Shown in pieces: positions 10,777-19,149 of a stretch of 64,000 nt of DNA (position 1 is the stretch's first letter; every line of letters begins with the position of its first letter). The DNA is taken from positions 62,001 to 126,000 of the forward strand of contig CAIQAB010000018.1 in assembly GCA_903869675.1 (NCBI GenBank), read 5' to 3'. A program made the translations under genes and the position numbers. The notes below the pieces were generated by a model. That model searched no databases. It was not told where the DNA came from and saw nothing but the letters and a program-made list of their open reading frames with translations. The DNA comes from an uncultured Verrucomicrobiota bacterium (GTDB lineage Bacteria > Verrucomicrobiota > Verrucomicrobiia > Opitutales > Opitutaceae).

Positions 10777-12117
10777 CTATAGCGCAGTTACCTGCGTTTC
10801 TTCTGCCGGTTCGCCCTTCGCAACCAAGACGGCACAAACTAGATCGCCCGTGACGTTCAGGCAGGTTCGGCACATGTCCAGCAGACGATCGATGCCGAGG
10901 ATGATGGCAATGCTCTCCCCCGGCACGCCGATGGTCACCAGCACGCCCACGACCAGAGGCAGCGATCCACCCGGCACACCCGCCGTGCCCAACCCGGCTA
11001 GGATGCACATCAACGCCACCACGACTTGCTGCACGAGGGAGAGTTCGACTCCAAAAACCTGCGCCAAAAACAAGACTGTGACGCCCTCGTAGAGCGCGGT
11101 GCCATTCTGGTTCGCACTCGCCCCCAGGGTGAGCACGAAACGACTGATCCGCCGGGGCAGACCGAGCTGTTCCTCCGCCACGCGCATCGAAACAGGCAGG
11201 GTGGCATTGCTCGAAGACGTGCTGAAGGCCGTCAACATCGCATCGCGCGACCGTTCAAAAAACCATCTCGGAGACACTCCGCCAATCCAGCGCAGGCACA
11301 GCGAATAAACGCCGAATTGCTGGATCGCCAGTCCCAGCAAGACCACGGCGACGTAGAAACCAAGGGGCTTGAGCAAACCAAGCCCGAGAGTAGCGGTGAG
11401 CCCGAAGCCGAGGCACGCCACGCCCAGTGGCGCAAGGGTCATGGCGAAGCCGATCACGCGCATGCAGACCTCGAAAACCGCCTGCAACAAGCCCGTGAGC
11501 GGCGCGATTATTTCCGGCGGAGTGAGGGCCATCGCGATACCGAAAAAGAGGCTGAATACCATGACCGAGATCAGGCCGCCTCCAGTGTAGTTGGGCGTGA
11601 AGGCATTCACCGCCTCGGCCAGCGGATTTTGCGGAATAAGGGCGAGCAAGGTCTCCGCGAGCGGCTTGGCCGACTGGGTGCCCTGGGCAACCTTTGCGAT
11701 GGCATCTCCTTGGTATCGGGCCACCAAGGCGTCGCGGGTGATCGGGTCGAGCTTACGACCGGGCGCGCAGACATTCACCAGCACCAGCCCCACCCCCACG
11801 CTCACAGTGGAGAGCAGCACGGTGTAGCCTACCGAGCGCAAGCCTACCCGCCCTAGTTTACGCACGTCCCCCATCTCCGCCACCCCGAGCGTGATGGCGG
11901 AGAAGATAAGTGGAATCACGATCATGAAAATGATGCGGATAAACAACTTCCCCGCGGGCTGGACCAGCTGCACAAGCCAAAGATCGAGCGCAGCCCGCCC
12001 CGCATCGGAGGTGGTCGCCTGATTCGCCACCAGCCCCGCGAGCACGCCGAGAAGCAGTCCCGCCAAGATACGGTTGGCGAGCGGCCAGCGCCAAGGTTTC
12101 CACCAGATGTTCGGCAT
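10777..12117 (-). CDS. gltP: Dicarboxylate/amino acid:cation symporter (DAACS, GltP-like)
   Basis: 446-residue secondary transporter of the SDF family, which imports glutamate, aspartate or C4-dicarboxylates with protons or sodium. The serine-rich re-entrant loop (AFSTSSSNATLPVS), the NQNGTALYEG motif and the second hairpin region GVPGGSLPL are clear, as is the C-terminal DRLLDMCRTCLNVTGD segment that holds substrate-contact residues. About eight membrane helices plus two hairpins. It is upstream of the PII gene on the same strand but about 195 bases apart, so co-transcription is uncertain. Exact substrate is not known. Confidence 0.93.
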   Translation of the reverse strand: MPNIWWKPWRWPLANRILAGLLLGVLAGLVANQATTSDAGRAALDLWLVQLVQPAGKLFIRIIFMIVIPLIFSAITLGVAEMGDVRKLGRVGLRSVGYTVLLSTVSVGVGLVLVNVCAPGRKLDPITRDALVARYQGDAIAKVAQGTQSAKPLAETLLALIPQNPLAEAVNAFTPNYTGGGLISVMVFSLFFGIAMALTPPEIIAPLTGLLQAVFEVCMRVIGFAMTLAPLGVACLGFGLTATLGLGLLKPLGFYVAVVLLGLAIQQFGVYSLCLRWIGGVSPRWFFERSRDAMLTAFSTSSSNATLPVSMRVAEEQLGLPRRISRFVLTLGASANQNGTALYEGVTVLFLAQVFGVELSLVQQVVVALMCILAGLGTAGVPGGSLPLVVGVLVTIGVPGESIAIILGIDRLLDMCRTCLNVTGDLVCAVLVAKGEPAEETQVTAL

Positions 12118-12155
12118 ATGCCGCTCAACTCCGCAGAATCCCCGCTAAGCTCGAA

Positions 12156-12187
12156 CAAAAAAAGCCGCGCCCCAGCAGGAGCGCGGC
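12156..12187 (-). terminator. Rho-independent terminator of aspS
   Basis: Minus strand: 7-bp GC stem (gccgcgc / gcgcggc), 10-base loop, then seven T. It lies 35 bases past the aspS stop and before the symporter gene, so aspS is not co-transcribed with it. Confidence 0.8.
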
Positions 12188-12222
12188 GAAAAAGCCGTCT
12201 GGGTGTCTTGCGGCTGGACGTT

Positions 12223-14025
12223 TTAGCCCGCCTCAGGCGTCACCGGAGCAACCACCGCGATATGCAACTCCTTAAGCTGTTTGTCGGTCACCGGCGTAGG
12301 CGACTGGGCCATGAGATCCTGGCCCTTCTGGGTCTTGGGGAAAGCGATGACGTCGCGGATACTGGTTGTCCCGCAGAGCAACGCACACATGCGGTCCAGG
12401 CCGAAGGCGATGCCGCCATGGGGGGGCGCGCCGTAGGTGAAGGCCTTGAGCATGTAACCGAAGCGGCTCTCGACCACATCGGCCGGGATTTTGAGCACAT
12501 CCTTGAAGACCATTTCCTGCACCGCCGGTTGGTGAATGCGGATGGAGCCTCCGCCGAGCTCCATGCCGTTAAGGACGAGGTCATAATGTTGGCCACGCAC
12601 CTTGTCGGGAGCGGTGGCGAGCAGATGCAAATCTTCCGGGACCGGCGCGGTGAAAGGATGGTGGGTAGCGAGATAGCGCTTGGCCTCCTCATCGTAGGTC
12701 ATGAGCGGGAACTCCACGACCCAAAGGAACTTCCAATCGTCATGGCGGATCGTCATCTTGCCGCGCTTGACGAGCAGTTGCGCAGCCTCAAGGCGGATGC
12801 GCCCGAGGATTGCGCAGGCCTTTTCCCAAGGTGCGGCGGCAAAAAACACCATGTCTCCATCCTCGATGCCAAGTTGGGCGGTGAGCGAGGCTTTCTCGGC
12901 GTCGGAGAAGAATTTGACGATGGGGGATTTCCACTCGCCACCCTCGCTCTTGATGAAGGCGAGCCCCTTGGCGCCGAGGCTCTTGGCGATATCCTCGAGG
13001 GCCTTTAATTCGCCCTGCGTAAGATCGGCCAGCCCCTTGGCATTGAAGGCCTTGATAACACCACCGCCGGCCACCGTGGCCTGAAAAACCTTGAATGCGG
13101 AGTTTCTGAAAACTTCCGATAGATCGGACAACTCGAGACCGAAACGCATGTCAGGCTTGTCCACGCCGAAGCGGTTCATCGCCTCGTGAAACGGCATGCG
13201 CAGGAAGGGCGTTGGGATATCCACCCCGAGCACCGTGCTCCAAATACGTTTCACCATCCCCTCGAACAGGCGGTAGACGTCCTCGCGGTCGATGAAAGAT
13301 GCTTCAACGTCCACCTGGGTGAACTCCATCTGGCGATCGGCGCGCAAGTCCTCGTCGCGGAAACAGCGGGCGAGCTGGAAGTAGCGCTCAACGCCCGCGA
13401 CCATGAGGATCTGTTTAAACTGCTGCGGCGACTGCGAGAGAGCGTAGAACTGACCGGCATGGATGCGCGATGGCACGAGGTATTCGCGCGCGCCTTCCGG
13501 GGTGGATTTGAAGAGGGCGGGCGTCTCGACCTCGATAAATTCCTGGGAATCGAAGTAGTCACGGATGGCCTTGGTGGCCTTGTGGCGCACCTGGAGGTTG
13601 TGGCGCATCTTCGGACGGCGCAGGTCGAGGTATCGGTAGGTCAGGCGCAGGTCTTCGTTAACCTTGTCCCCGCCCGCATCGGTCAGCGGAAAAGGCGGGG
13701 TGTCGGAAATATTGTGAATGATGAGCGAAGTGGCGGCGACCTCGATGGCCCCGGTCGGCAGGGAGACATTGGTCGTGCCCTCGGGACGGGCGACAACCAC
13801 GCCACTGATGGCGATGACCGACTCGGGCTTCACCGTGGCGGCCTGCGCGGCCAGCTCGGCATGATCCTGAGGGTCGAACTTGACCTGGGTGACGCCCTTG
13901 CGGTCACGCAAGTCGATGAAGAGGATGCCGCCGTGGTCGCGGATGGAATCAACCCAGCCGACGAGCGATACGGTGGCGCCGAGATCGGCGGCGGTGAGCT
14001 GGGCGCAGTGGTGCGTGTTCGTCAT
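12223..14025 (-). CDS. aspS: Aspartyl-tRNA synthetase
   Basis: 600-residue class II aminoacyl-tRNA synthetase charging tRNA-Asp. Order of parts: N-terminal OB fold (VGWVDSIRDHGGILF), class II core with motif 2 (FRDEDLRADRQMEFTQ), the inserted GAD domain of the bacterial type at roughly residues 290-410, and motif 3 (GGIAFGLDRM). The long frame goes further upstream, but the ATG at 14025 (MTNTHHCAQL) gives the family's normal N terminus. The bacterial form may be discriminating or may also charge tRNA-Asn; that cannot be settled here. Confidence 0.97.
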   Translation of the reverse strand: MTNTHHCAQLTAADLGATVSLVGWVDSIRDHGGILFIDLRDRKGVTQVKFDPQDHAELAAQAATVKPESVIAISGVVVARPEGTTNVSLPTGAIEVAATSLIIHNISDTPPFPLTDAGGDKVNEDLRLTYRYLDLRRPKMRHNLQVRHKATKAIRDYFDSQEFIEVETPALFKSTPEGAREYLVPSRIHAGQFYALSQSPQQFKQILMVAGVERYFQLARCFRDEDLRADRQMEFTQVDVEASFIDREDVYRLFEGMVKRIWSTVLGVDIPTPFLRMPFHEAMNRFGVDKPDMRFGLELSDLSEVFRNSAFKVFQATVAGGGVIKAFNAKGLADLTQGELKALEDIAKSLGAKGLAFIKSEGGEWKSPIVKFFSDAEKASLTAQLGIEDGDMVFFAAAPWEKACAILGRIRLEAAQLLVKRGKMTIRHDDWKFLWVVEFPLMTYDEEAKRYLATHHPFTAPVPEDLHLLATAPDKVRGQHYDLVLNGMELGGGSIRIHQPAVQEMVFKDVLKIPADVVESRFGYMLKAFTYGAPPHGGIAFGLDRMCALLCGTTSIRDVIAFPKTQKGQDLMAQSPTPVTDKQLKELHIAVVAPVTPEAG

Positions 14026-14137
14026 GGGCGGATTAGAAGCGTGAAAATTAGCCAACAAGCAAAACGAAGCAGCGCCCGCCGCGTCAACCGTGCAGCTTCT
14101 GCCGTCTCCGCGCAGCCCCGCACGGGCGGGCCAGCGC

Positions 14138-15277
14138 CTAAGGACGCACCGAATCGACAAAAACGCAGCGTCCGCCGCGCACCGCGATAATGGCGGCAGC
14201 CTTTTGCGCATCACGGTTTTCGTCAAAGCCAGTTCTTCCTGTCACGCCTGCAAAGTCGCGGGTGGTGGCGAGGGCGCTCTTCAAGGCCCCGCGTTCGACC
14301 GAGCCAGCCCGGCGAGCCGCGTCGGCGATCAGACCGACCGCGTCATAACTTAAGGCGGCGAGACCCACTGGCGCGCTGCCATGGCGGGCGGTGTAAGCGG
14401 CGACAAACCGGCGCGAGGCGGGGTCTGAGCTCTCGGAGGAGTAGTGGGTGGAGTAAACCGCGCCTTCCAGCGCCTCTCCGCCGATCTCAAGCAACTGCGG
14501 CGCCTCGAAGCCATCCCCGCCTAGCAATGTTGCGGCGAGTCCCAGTTCACGCGCCTGCCTGGCAATCAGGCCGGCCTCGACATAATAGCCCGGCAGGAAA
14601 ATCGTCTCCGCGCGGGTCGCGCGGATGGCGGTGAGTTGTGCCCGAAAATCCTTGTCGCCGCCGGTGTATTTTTGTGAAGCCACCACTTCACCGCCGAGCG
14701 CGGTGAAACTCTTGGAAAACACCTCCGCGAGGCCCACCGAGTAGCTGGCGGTAGAATCGATGAGCAGAGCCGCACGACGCATACCGAGATTTTTCCAAGC
14801 ATAAGTGGCAAGCACCGCGCCTTGGAAGGGATCGGCAAAACACACTCGGAAAACGCAATCACCCACGGCAGTCACACGCGGATTGGTCGAGGCAGGCGTC
14901 ACCAGCGGCAAGCCGGCGGCTTGCGCGAGAGGCGCAGCCTCAAGAGTGCGCGAGGACGCGCACTCGCCGACCAGGGCTACGACCTTGTCGCGACCGATGA
15001 GTTTTTTCGCGGCAGTCGCGGACTCTCCCGGCAGCGAGCGATTATCCTCGACGACCAGCTCGGCCGGGCGCCCGAGGATGCCACCGGCGGCGTTGAGGTC
15101 GTCGATCGCCAGCCTGGCGCCACGCAGCGCGGCCTCGCCAAAGGAGGCATCGCGGCCGGTCAGGGACATGAAAAACCCGATCTTAACCGGATCTCCAACC
15201 GGCGCGGCAACATTAGCATACGCCCACTGCGCGAATCCCACAGCCAGTAAACAGACAAAGCGGATAACGGCGGTCAT
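14138..15277 (-). CDS. ABC transporter substrate-binding protein, LivJ/Peripla_BP_6 family
   Basis: 379-residue periplasmic binding protein of the type I fold. A signal peptide (about residues 1-22, ending QWAYA) precedes KIGFFMSLTGRDASFG, the usual start of branched-chain amino acid or amide binding proteins; ARLAIDDLNAAGGILGRP is also typical. The ATG at 15277 is preceded by GAGG with six bases between, supporting it over an upstream TTG. No permease or ATPase genes are adjacent, so it is either an orphan or works with distant LivHMGF-type components. The next gene upstream is a flavin-linked 2-hydroxyacid oxidase on the same strand, 52 bases away, which may hint at an organic-acid ligand (inference). 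Confidence 0.88.
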   Translation of the reverse strand: MTAVIRFVCLLAVGFAQWAYANVAAPVGDPVKIGFFMSLTGRDASFGEAALRGARLAIDDLNAAGGILGRPAELVVEDNRSLPGESATAAKKLIGRDKVVALVGECASSRTLEAAPLAQAAGLPLVTPASTNPRVTAVGDCVFRVCFADPFQGAVLATYAWKNLGMRRAALLIDSTASYSVGLAEVFSKSFTALGGEVVASQKYTGGDKDFRAQLTAIRATRAETIFLPGYYVEAGLIARQARELGLAATLLGGDGFEAPQLLEIGGEALEGAVYSTHYSSESSDPASRRFVAAYTARHGSAPVGLAALSYDAVGLIADAARRAGSVERGALKSALATTRDFAGVTGRTGFDENRDAQKAAAIIAVRGGRCVFVDSVRP

Positions 15278-15329
15278 GACTGACCTCAAACTACCCCCGC
15301 TGCCGAGGCAAGCGGCCGTATGCCCCCGC

Positions 15330-16787
15330 TCACTTGTGGTCCCAAGGGAAACTCGCGACCACCCGCGGCGACTTCCAGACCTCGAAAACCTCGAACATCT
15401 TTCCGGGGTTCAAAATTCCCTTGGGATCAAGCGCGTGCTTCACCGCCTGCATGGCTCCGATCGCCGCCGCCGAGTGCTGGAGCCGTAAAAACGGCGTCTT
15501 CGCCAGACCGATGCCATGCTCGCCCGAAATCGCCCCGCCCAGCGAAACGACCTTTTTCATCAACGCCAGCACCGCCTTCTCCGCCGCGCGGCACTCCGCC
15601 GGCACCGCCTTGTGATACATGATGTTCACATGGAGATTGCCGTCCGCGAGGTGACCGAAAGTCGGAATCGCGAGGCCCGAAGAGGCACGGAGTTTTTCGA
15701 GCCACACCGCAAACTCTTCGTAAGCGCCGAGCGGCACGGTGATGTCCTCGTTCAGCTTCGCATCGCCCATCTGGAACATCGCCCCGGAGCACTTGCGCCG
15801 CACCGCCCACAGCGCCTCGGCCTCGTCGCGGTTCTTCGCCGCACGATGCCCTGCCGCGTGCTCCGCCGCCCACGCCAGCACCGCCTTCTTGGCGTCGCGC
15901 AGTTCGGCCGCCGAGCCCGCCAGCTCCAGCAGAATCACCGGCCGCCCCGGCTGGCCGGGAAAGATCGTCGTCTTCATCGCCGCCTCCGCACAAGTCACCG
16001 ACGCCCGGTCGAGGAACTCGCAAATCGCCGGCTGCACCCGCGCCGCGAAGAGCGCCCGCGCCGCCCGGAAAGCCGACAACTCGTCGGCAAAACTGGTCAA
16101 CAGCGTCCAACGCGCCGCCGGCGCCGGGATGAGCCGCAGCACCGCGTCCGTCACCACCCCGAGCATGCCCTCGCTGCCGATCCAAAGATCCCGAAGGTTA
16201 AAACCCGCCGCAAATTTCCGCGTCGCCGTGCCCCACTCAACAAATTCGCCCGTCGGCAGATACCCCTTCAATGCCACCACGAAGTCGCGCGTCACCCCGT
16301 ATTTGCCACCGTGCATGCCGCCGGCGTTGCAGGCGATATTGCCGCCTATGGTGCAATATTGCTTGGAGGAGGGATCGGGCGGATAAAACCAGCCCGCAGC
16401 CGCCGCCGCATCCTGAACCGCAACGACGTTCGCGCCCGCCTGCACGTGGGCCAACCCCGCCTCGACGTCGATGCGGATGGCGTCGAGCCCCATCAAATCC
16501 AGCACCCAGCCCCCGTGGAGCGGCACGGCCGATCCCATCAGAGTCGTGCCCCGCCCGCGCGGCGTCACTGGAACGCCGTGCAGGTTGGCCAGCTTGAGCA
16601 CCACGCCGATTTGCTCGCGCTTGAGCGGTCGAATGACCGCCACCGGTCGCACCGCGATACGGCTCGAATCAAATGAAGCCTCCTTCAACGCAACCTCATC
16701 GGTGCGAACCACCCCCGTCCCCAAACGCTGGCGCAAGGCCCGAGTGGCGGTAACGAAGGCAACTTTATCCACATCCGATGTAGCCAT
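15330..16787 (-). CDS. FAD-linked 2-hydroxyacid oxidase/dehydrogenase (GlcD/DLD family)
   Basis: 485-residue flavoprotein with an N-terminal FAD-binding (PCMH) domain, including TPRGRGTTLMGSAVPLHGG and the loop IGGNIACNAGGMHGGKYG, and a C-terminal FAD-oxidase domain ending with the signature SGEHGIGLAKTPFL. The family oxidises D-lactate, glycolate or related 2-hydroxyacids and passes electrons to cytochromes, quinones or other acceptors. It is divergent from a D-2-hydroxyacid dehydrogenase at 16932, which is followed by an Ldh2-type dehydrogenase, so a shared role in 2-hydroxyacid use is likely. Substrate unknown; glycolate, lactate and sulfolactate are all possible. Confidence 0.88.
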   Translation of the reverse strand: MATSDVDKVAFVTATRALRQRLGTGVVRTDEVALKEASFDSSRIAVRPVAVIRPLKREQIGVVLKLANLHGVPVTPRGRGTTLMGSAVPLHGGWVLDLMGLDAIRIDVEAGLAHVQAGANVVAVQDAAAAAGWFYPPDPSSKQYCTIGGNIACNAGGMHGGKYGVTRDFVVALKGYLPTGEFVEWGTATRKFAAGFNLRDLWIGSEGMLGVVTDAVLRLIPAPAARWTLLTSFADELSAFRAARALFAARVQPAICEFLDRASVTCAEAAMKTTIFPGQPGRPVILLELAGSAAELRDAKKAVLAWAAEHAAGHRAAKNRDEAEALWAVRRKCSGAMFQMGDAKLNEDITVPLGAYEEFAVWLEKLRASSGLAIPTFGHLADGNLHVNIMYHKAVPAECRAAEKAVLALMKKVVSLGGAISGEHGIGLAKTPFLRLQHSAAAIGAMQAVKHALDPKGILNPGKMFEVFEVWKSPRVVASFPWDHK

Positions 16788-16931
16788 AGTCCCGCATCAA
16801 TCCCCGATCACCCCTCCCAGCGCAACGCCCAAGCCGCCTGCAAACCTTTTCACAAGCTCTCCGCTCGTCCTGGCTTCGTTCGCTGCGCAAAGTTGTCATT
16901 TCTTTAAATCCGGCCCTCGGCCGACTTTTCC

Positions 16932-17882
16932 ATGACCCGCGTCCTCCTCACCACCACCTCCTTCCAAGATACTCCCGGCATCCATCACACGATGCTCGCC
17001 GCCGCCGGCTTTGAAATCGTGCGCGAGCGCGGCCCGCTGCCCGAGTCCCGCATGCTGGAACTCGCCGGGCAGTTCGATGCCTACCTCTGCGGAGACGACG
17101 CCATGACCCGCGCCGTCATGCAAAAATCGCTGCCTCGCCTGAAGGTTATCAGCAAATACGGCATAGGCCTGGATAAGATCGATCTCACCGCCGCCAAGGA
17201 CCTCGGCCTGCCTGTCCTCTTCACCCCCGGCGTCAACCACACCACGGTCGCCGAACACACCTTCGCCCTTCTCCTCGCCACCGTGCGCAACCTCGTCGTC
17301 GAGGCCAACCACGTCGCCGCCGGCCGCTGGACACGCATCACCGGCAACGAAGTCTGCGGCAAAACCCTTGCCCTGATCGGCCTCGGTCGGATCGCCAAGG
17401 AGGTCGCCATCCGCGCCCGGGCCTTCGGTCTGCGGGTCATTGTTTTCGCCAACCACTGGGACGAAGACTTCGCCCGCTGGCACGGCCTCGAACGCGCCGA
17501 AACCCTCGACGACGCCCTGCGCATCGCCGATTTCGTCACGCTGCACACCAAGCTGACCGCCGAGACCAAGGGCCTGCTGGACGCCCGCCGCCTCGCGCTG
17601 CTCCCGCAAGGCGCCGTGATCGTCAACACCGGCCGCGGTGAACTCCTCGACCTCGCCTCCCTCGTGGCCGCCCTGAAGTCCGGCCATATCCGCTACGCCG
17701 CCGACGTGCTCGATCAGGAGCCCCCGCCCGCCGACCACCCACTCCTCGGCCTGCCCGGTGTCATCCTTACCCCGCACATCGGCAGCCGCACCCACGAGAG
17801 CGTCCAGCGCCAGGCTTCCTGCGCGGTCGAAAACCTCACCCGCTTCCTCACAGGCAAGGAACCCATCGCCCGGGCGGTTTAG
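16932..17882 (+). CDS. D-isomer-specific 2-hydroxyacid dehydrogenase
   Basis: 316-residue NAD(P)-dependent dehydrogenase related to SerA. The Rossmann nucleotide loop is LIGLGRIAKE, the catalytic Arg is in NTGRGEL, the Glu in VLDQEPPP and the catalytic His in TPHIGSRTHE. It lacks the C-terminal ACT domain of long phosphoglycerate dehydrogenases. It lies 79 bases upstream of an Ldh2-type dehydrogenase on the same strand and diverges from a flavin oxidase. Phosphoglycerate, lactate, glyoxylate or sulfolactate are possible substrates. Confidence 0.9.
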   Translation: MTRVLLTTTSFQDTPGIHHTMLAAAGFEIVRERGPLPESRMLELAGQFDAYLCGDDAMTRAVMQKSLPRLKVISKYGIGLDKIDLTAAKDLGLPVLFTPGVNHTTVAEHTFALLLATVRNLVVEANHVAAGRWTRITGNEVCGKTLALIGLGRIAKEVAIRARAFGLRVIVFANHWDEDFARWHGLERAETLDDALRIADFVTLHTKLTAETKGLLDARRLALLPQGAVIVNTGRGELLDLASLVAALKSGHIRYAADVLDQEPPPADHPLLGLPGVILTPHIGSRTHESVQRQASCAVENLTRFLTGKEPIARAV

Positions 17883-17961
17883 TTTAAGTATTAAGATTAA
17901 GATAACCAGCCCGTCTCCCTCCGCCCTTTCACTTCAACTTTCCCCTTAAACCATTTCACCC

Positions 17962-19062
17962 ATGCCCGAAACCTACCTCGTAGTCCCTGAATCCGCCCAC
18001 AACGCTCTCGTCGCTGCGGCTTACCAGCATCGCGGTTACCACGCCGATGAAGCCGCCGAGGGCGCCCGCTTCTGCGCCGAGGCCTCCCGCCACGGAATCC
18101 GCACCCACAACGGCCTCAAGGCCCTCCACCTCGACCACCTCTTCGGCTCCGGCTCGAAGGGCTGCGTGCCCGGCGCACAGATCGAGGAACGCCCGTCCCG
18201 CTTCCCCTCCGCCAAGATCTGGAACGCGAATAAGAAGCTCGGCCAGGCCACCGCCTACCGCGCCATCGACGAGGCCATCCGCCTGGCCGATATCTACGGC
18301 GTCGGCACCGTTTCGGTGGACAACGCTTTCCATTATCTCTGGGGCGCCGGCTACGTGATGGATGCCGCCCGCCGCGGTTACATCGCCTACACGAATTGCA
18401 CCGCCGCCCTCGCCGAGGTCGTTCCCTTCGGCGGCAAGTTCCCCACCCTCGGCACGAACCCCCACTCCTGGGGCTTCCCCACGACTGACGCCGTCGGCTT
18501 CCCGCTCGTGATCGATTGGGCCACCTCCGTCATCGCCATGGGCCGCGTCCAGCAACTCAAACGCGAAGGCAAACAACTGCCCCCCATGGCCGCCGTGGAT
18601 AAAAACGGCCAGCCTACCACCAACCCCGACGACGTCGCCGCCCTCCTCCCCTTCGGCGCGCACAAGGGCTACGGTCTCTCCCTGCTCAACGAGGTGGTCG
18701 GCGCCTTTATCGGCGGTTCCCTCCCCACCATCCGCAACCGCTGGGACCAAGTGCCCGCCGGTGAAAAGGGCACCTGCGCCTTCTTCTTCCAGGTCATCCA
18801 CCCCGAGGCCCTCAGCGGCGGTCTCTTCGCCAAGGGCCGCACCCAGACCGAAAACGTGAAGGCCGTCCTCGCCGACGTGCTCGGCCACGGCAACGAAGGC
18901 GCGATCATTCCCGGCCAGATCGAGGCCACCTTCGCCAAGCACACCGCCGCCGCCGGCGGCCTGTTGTTCACAAAGGCTGAAGTCGATGCGTTCAACGAGG
19001 TCGCCCGCGAGTGCGGCCAGCCCGAGTGGGACGCCGCCACACTCAAGACCGCCACGGTCTGA
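17962..19062 (+). CDS. Malate/L-lactate dehydrogenase family oxidoreductase (Ldh2)
   Basis: 366-residue NAD(P)-dependent oxidoreductase of the Ldh2 family, whose nucleotide fold differs from the Rossmann type. Family landmarks include ASRHGIRTHNGL near residue 40, the NAFHYLWGAGY stretch near 115, GTNPHSWGFPT near 165 and PFGAHKGYGLSL near 235, where His and Lys are conserved. Members act on malate, L-lactate, ureidoglycolate, 2,3-diketogulonate or sulfolactate (ComC). Following a D-specific dehydrogenase, the pair could interconvert the two stereoisomers of one hydroxyacid through the keto acid. A hairpin repeat with the stop of the convergent helicase gene follows. Confidence 0.9.
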   Translation: MPETYLVVPESAHNALVAAAYQHRGYHADEAAEGARFCAEASRHGIRTHNGLKALHLDHLFGSGSKGCVPGAQIEERPSRFPSAKIWNANKKLGQATAYRAIDEAIRLADIYGVGTVSVDNAFHYLWGAGYVMDAARRGYIAYTNCTAALAEVVPFGGKFPTLGTNPHSWGFPTTDAVGFPLVIDWATSVIAMGRVQQLKREGKQLPPMAAVDKNGQPTTNPDDVAALLPFGAHKGYGLSLLNEVVGAFIGGSLPTIRNRWDQVPAGEKGTCAFFFQVIHPEALSGGLFAKGRTQTENVKAVLADVLGHGNEGAIIPGQIEATFAKHTAAAGGLLFTKAEVDAFNEVARECGQPEWDAATLKTATV

Positions 19063-19073
19063 ACAAATTAAGG

Positions 19074-19149
19074 TAACCACGAAGGCGCGAGGCCACGAAG
19101 TTCCGGGCCCGTCGGCGCCCGCTTCTAGCCTTCATGTCCTTCGTGGTTA
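19074..19149. repeat. 'NHEGHEG'-type intergenic inverted repeat
   Basis: A perfect 12-bp inverted repeat (taaccacgaagg at 19074-19085, ccttcgtggtta at 19138-19149) frames about 50 bases that contain a second ccacgaag copy. Read on the minus strand it would encode NHEGHEG, the trace of an intergenic repeat I know from Planctomycetes and Verrucomicrobia genomes. It fills the space between two convergent genes and supplies the stop codon (TAA, 19147-19149) of the helicase. It may also end transcription from both sides. Confidence 0.65.

Noticed and set aside
17956-19080. 374-codon minus-strand frame opposite the Ldh2 gene
   Set aside because: Gly/Asp/Val/His-rich translation without a family; mirrors the codon structure of the real gene.
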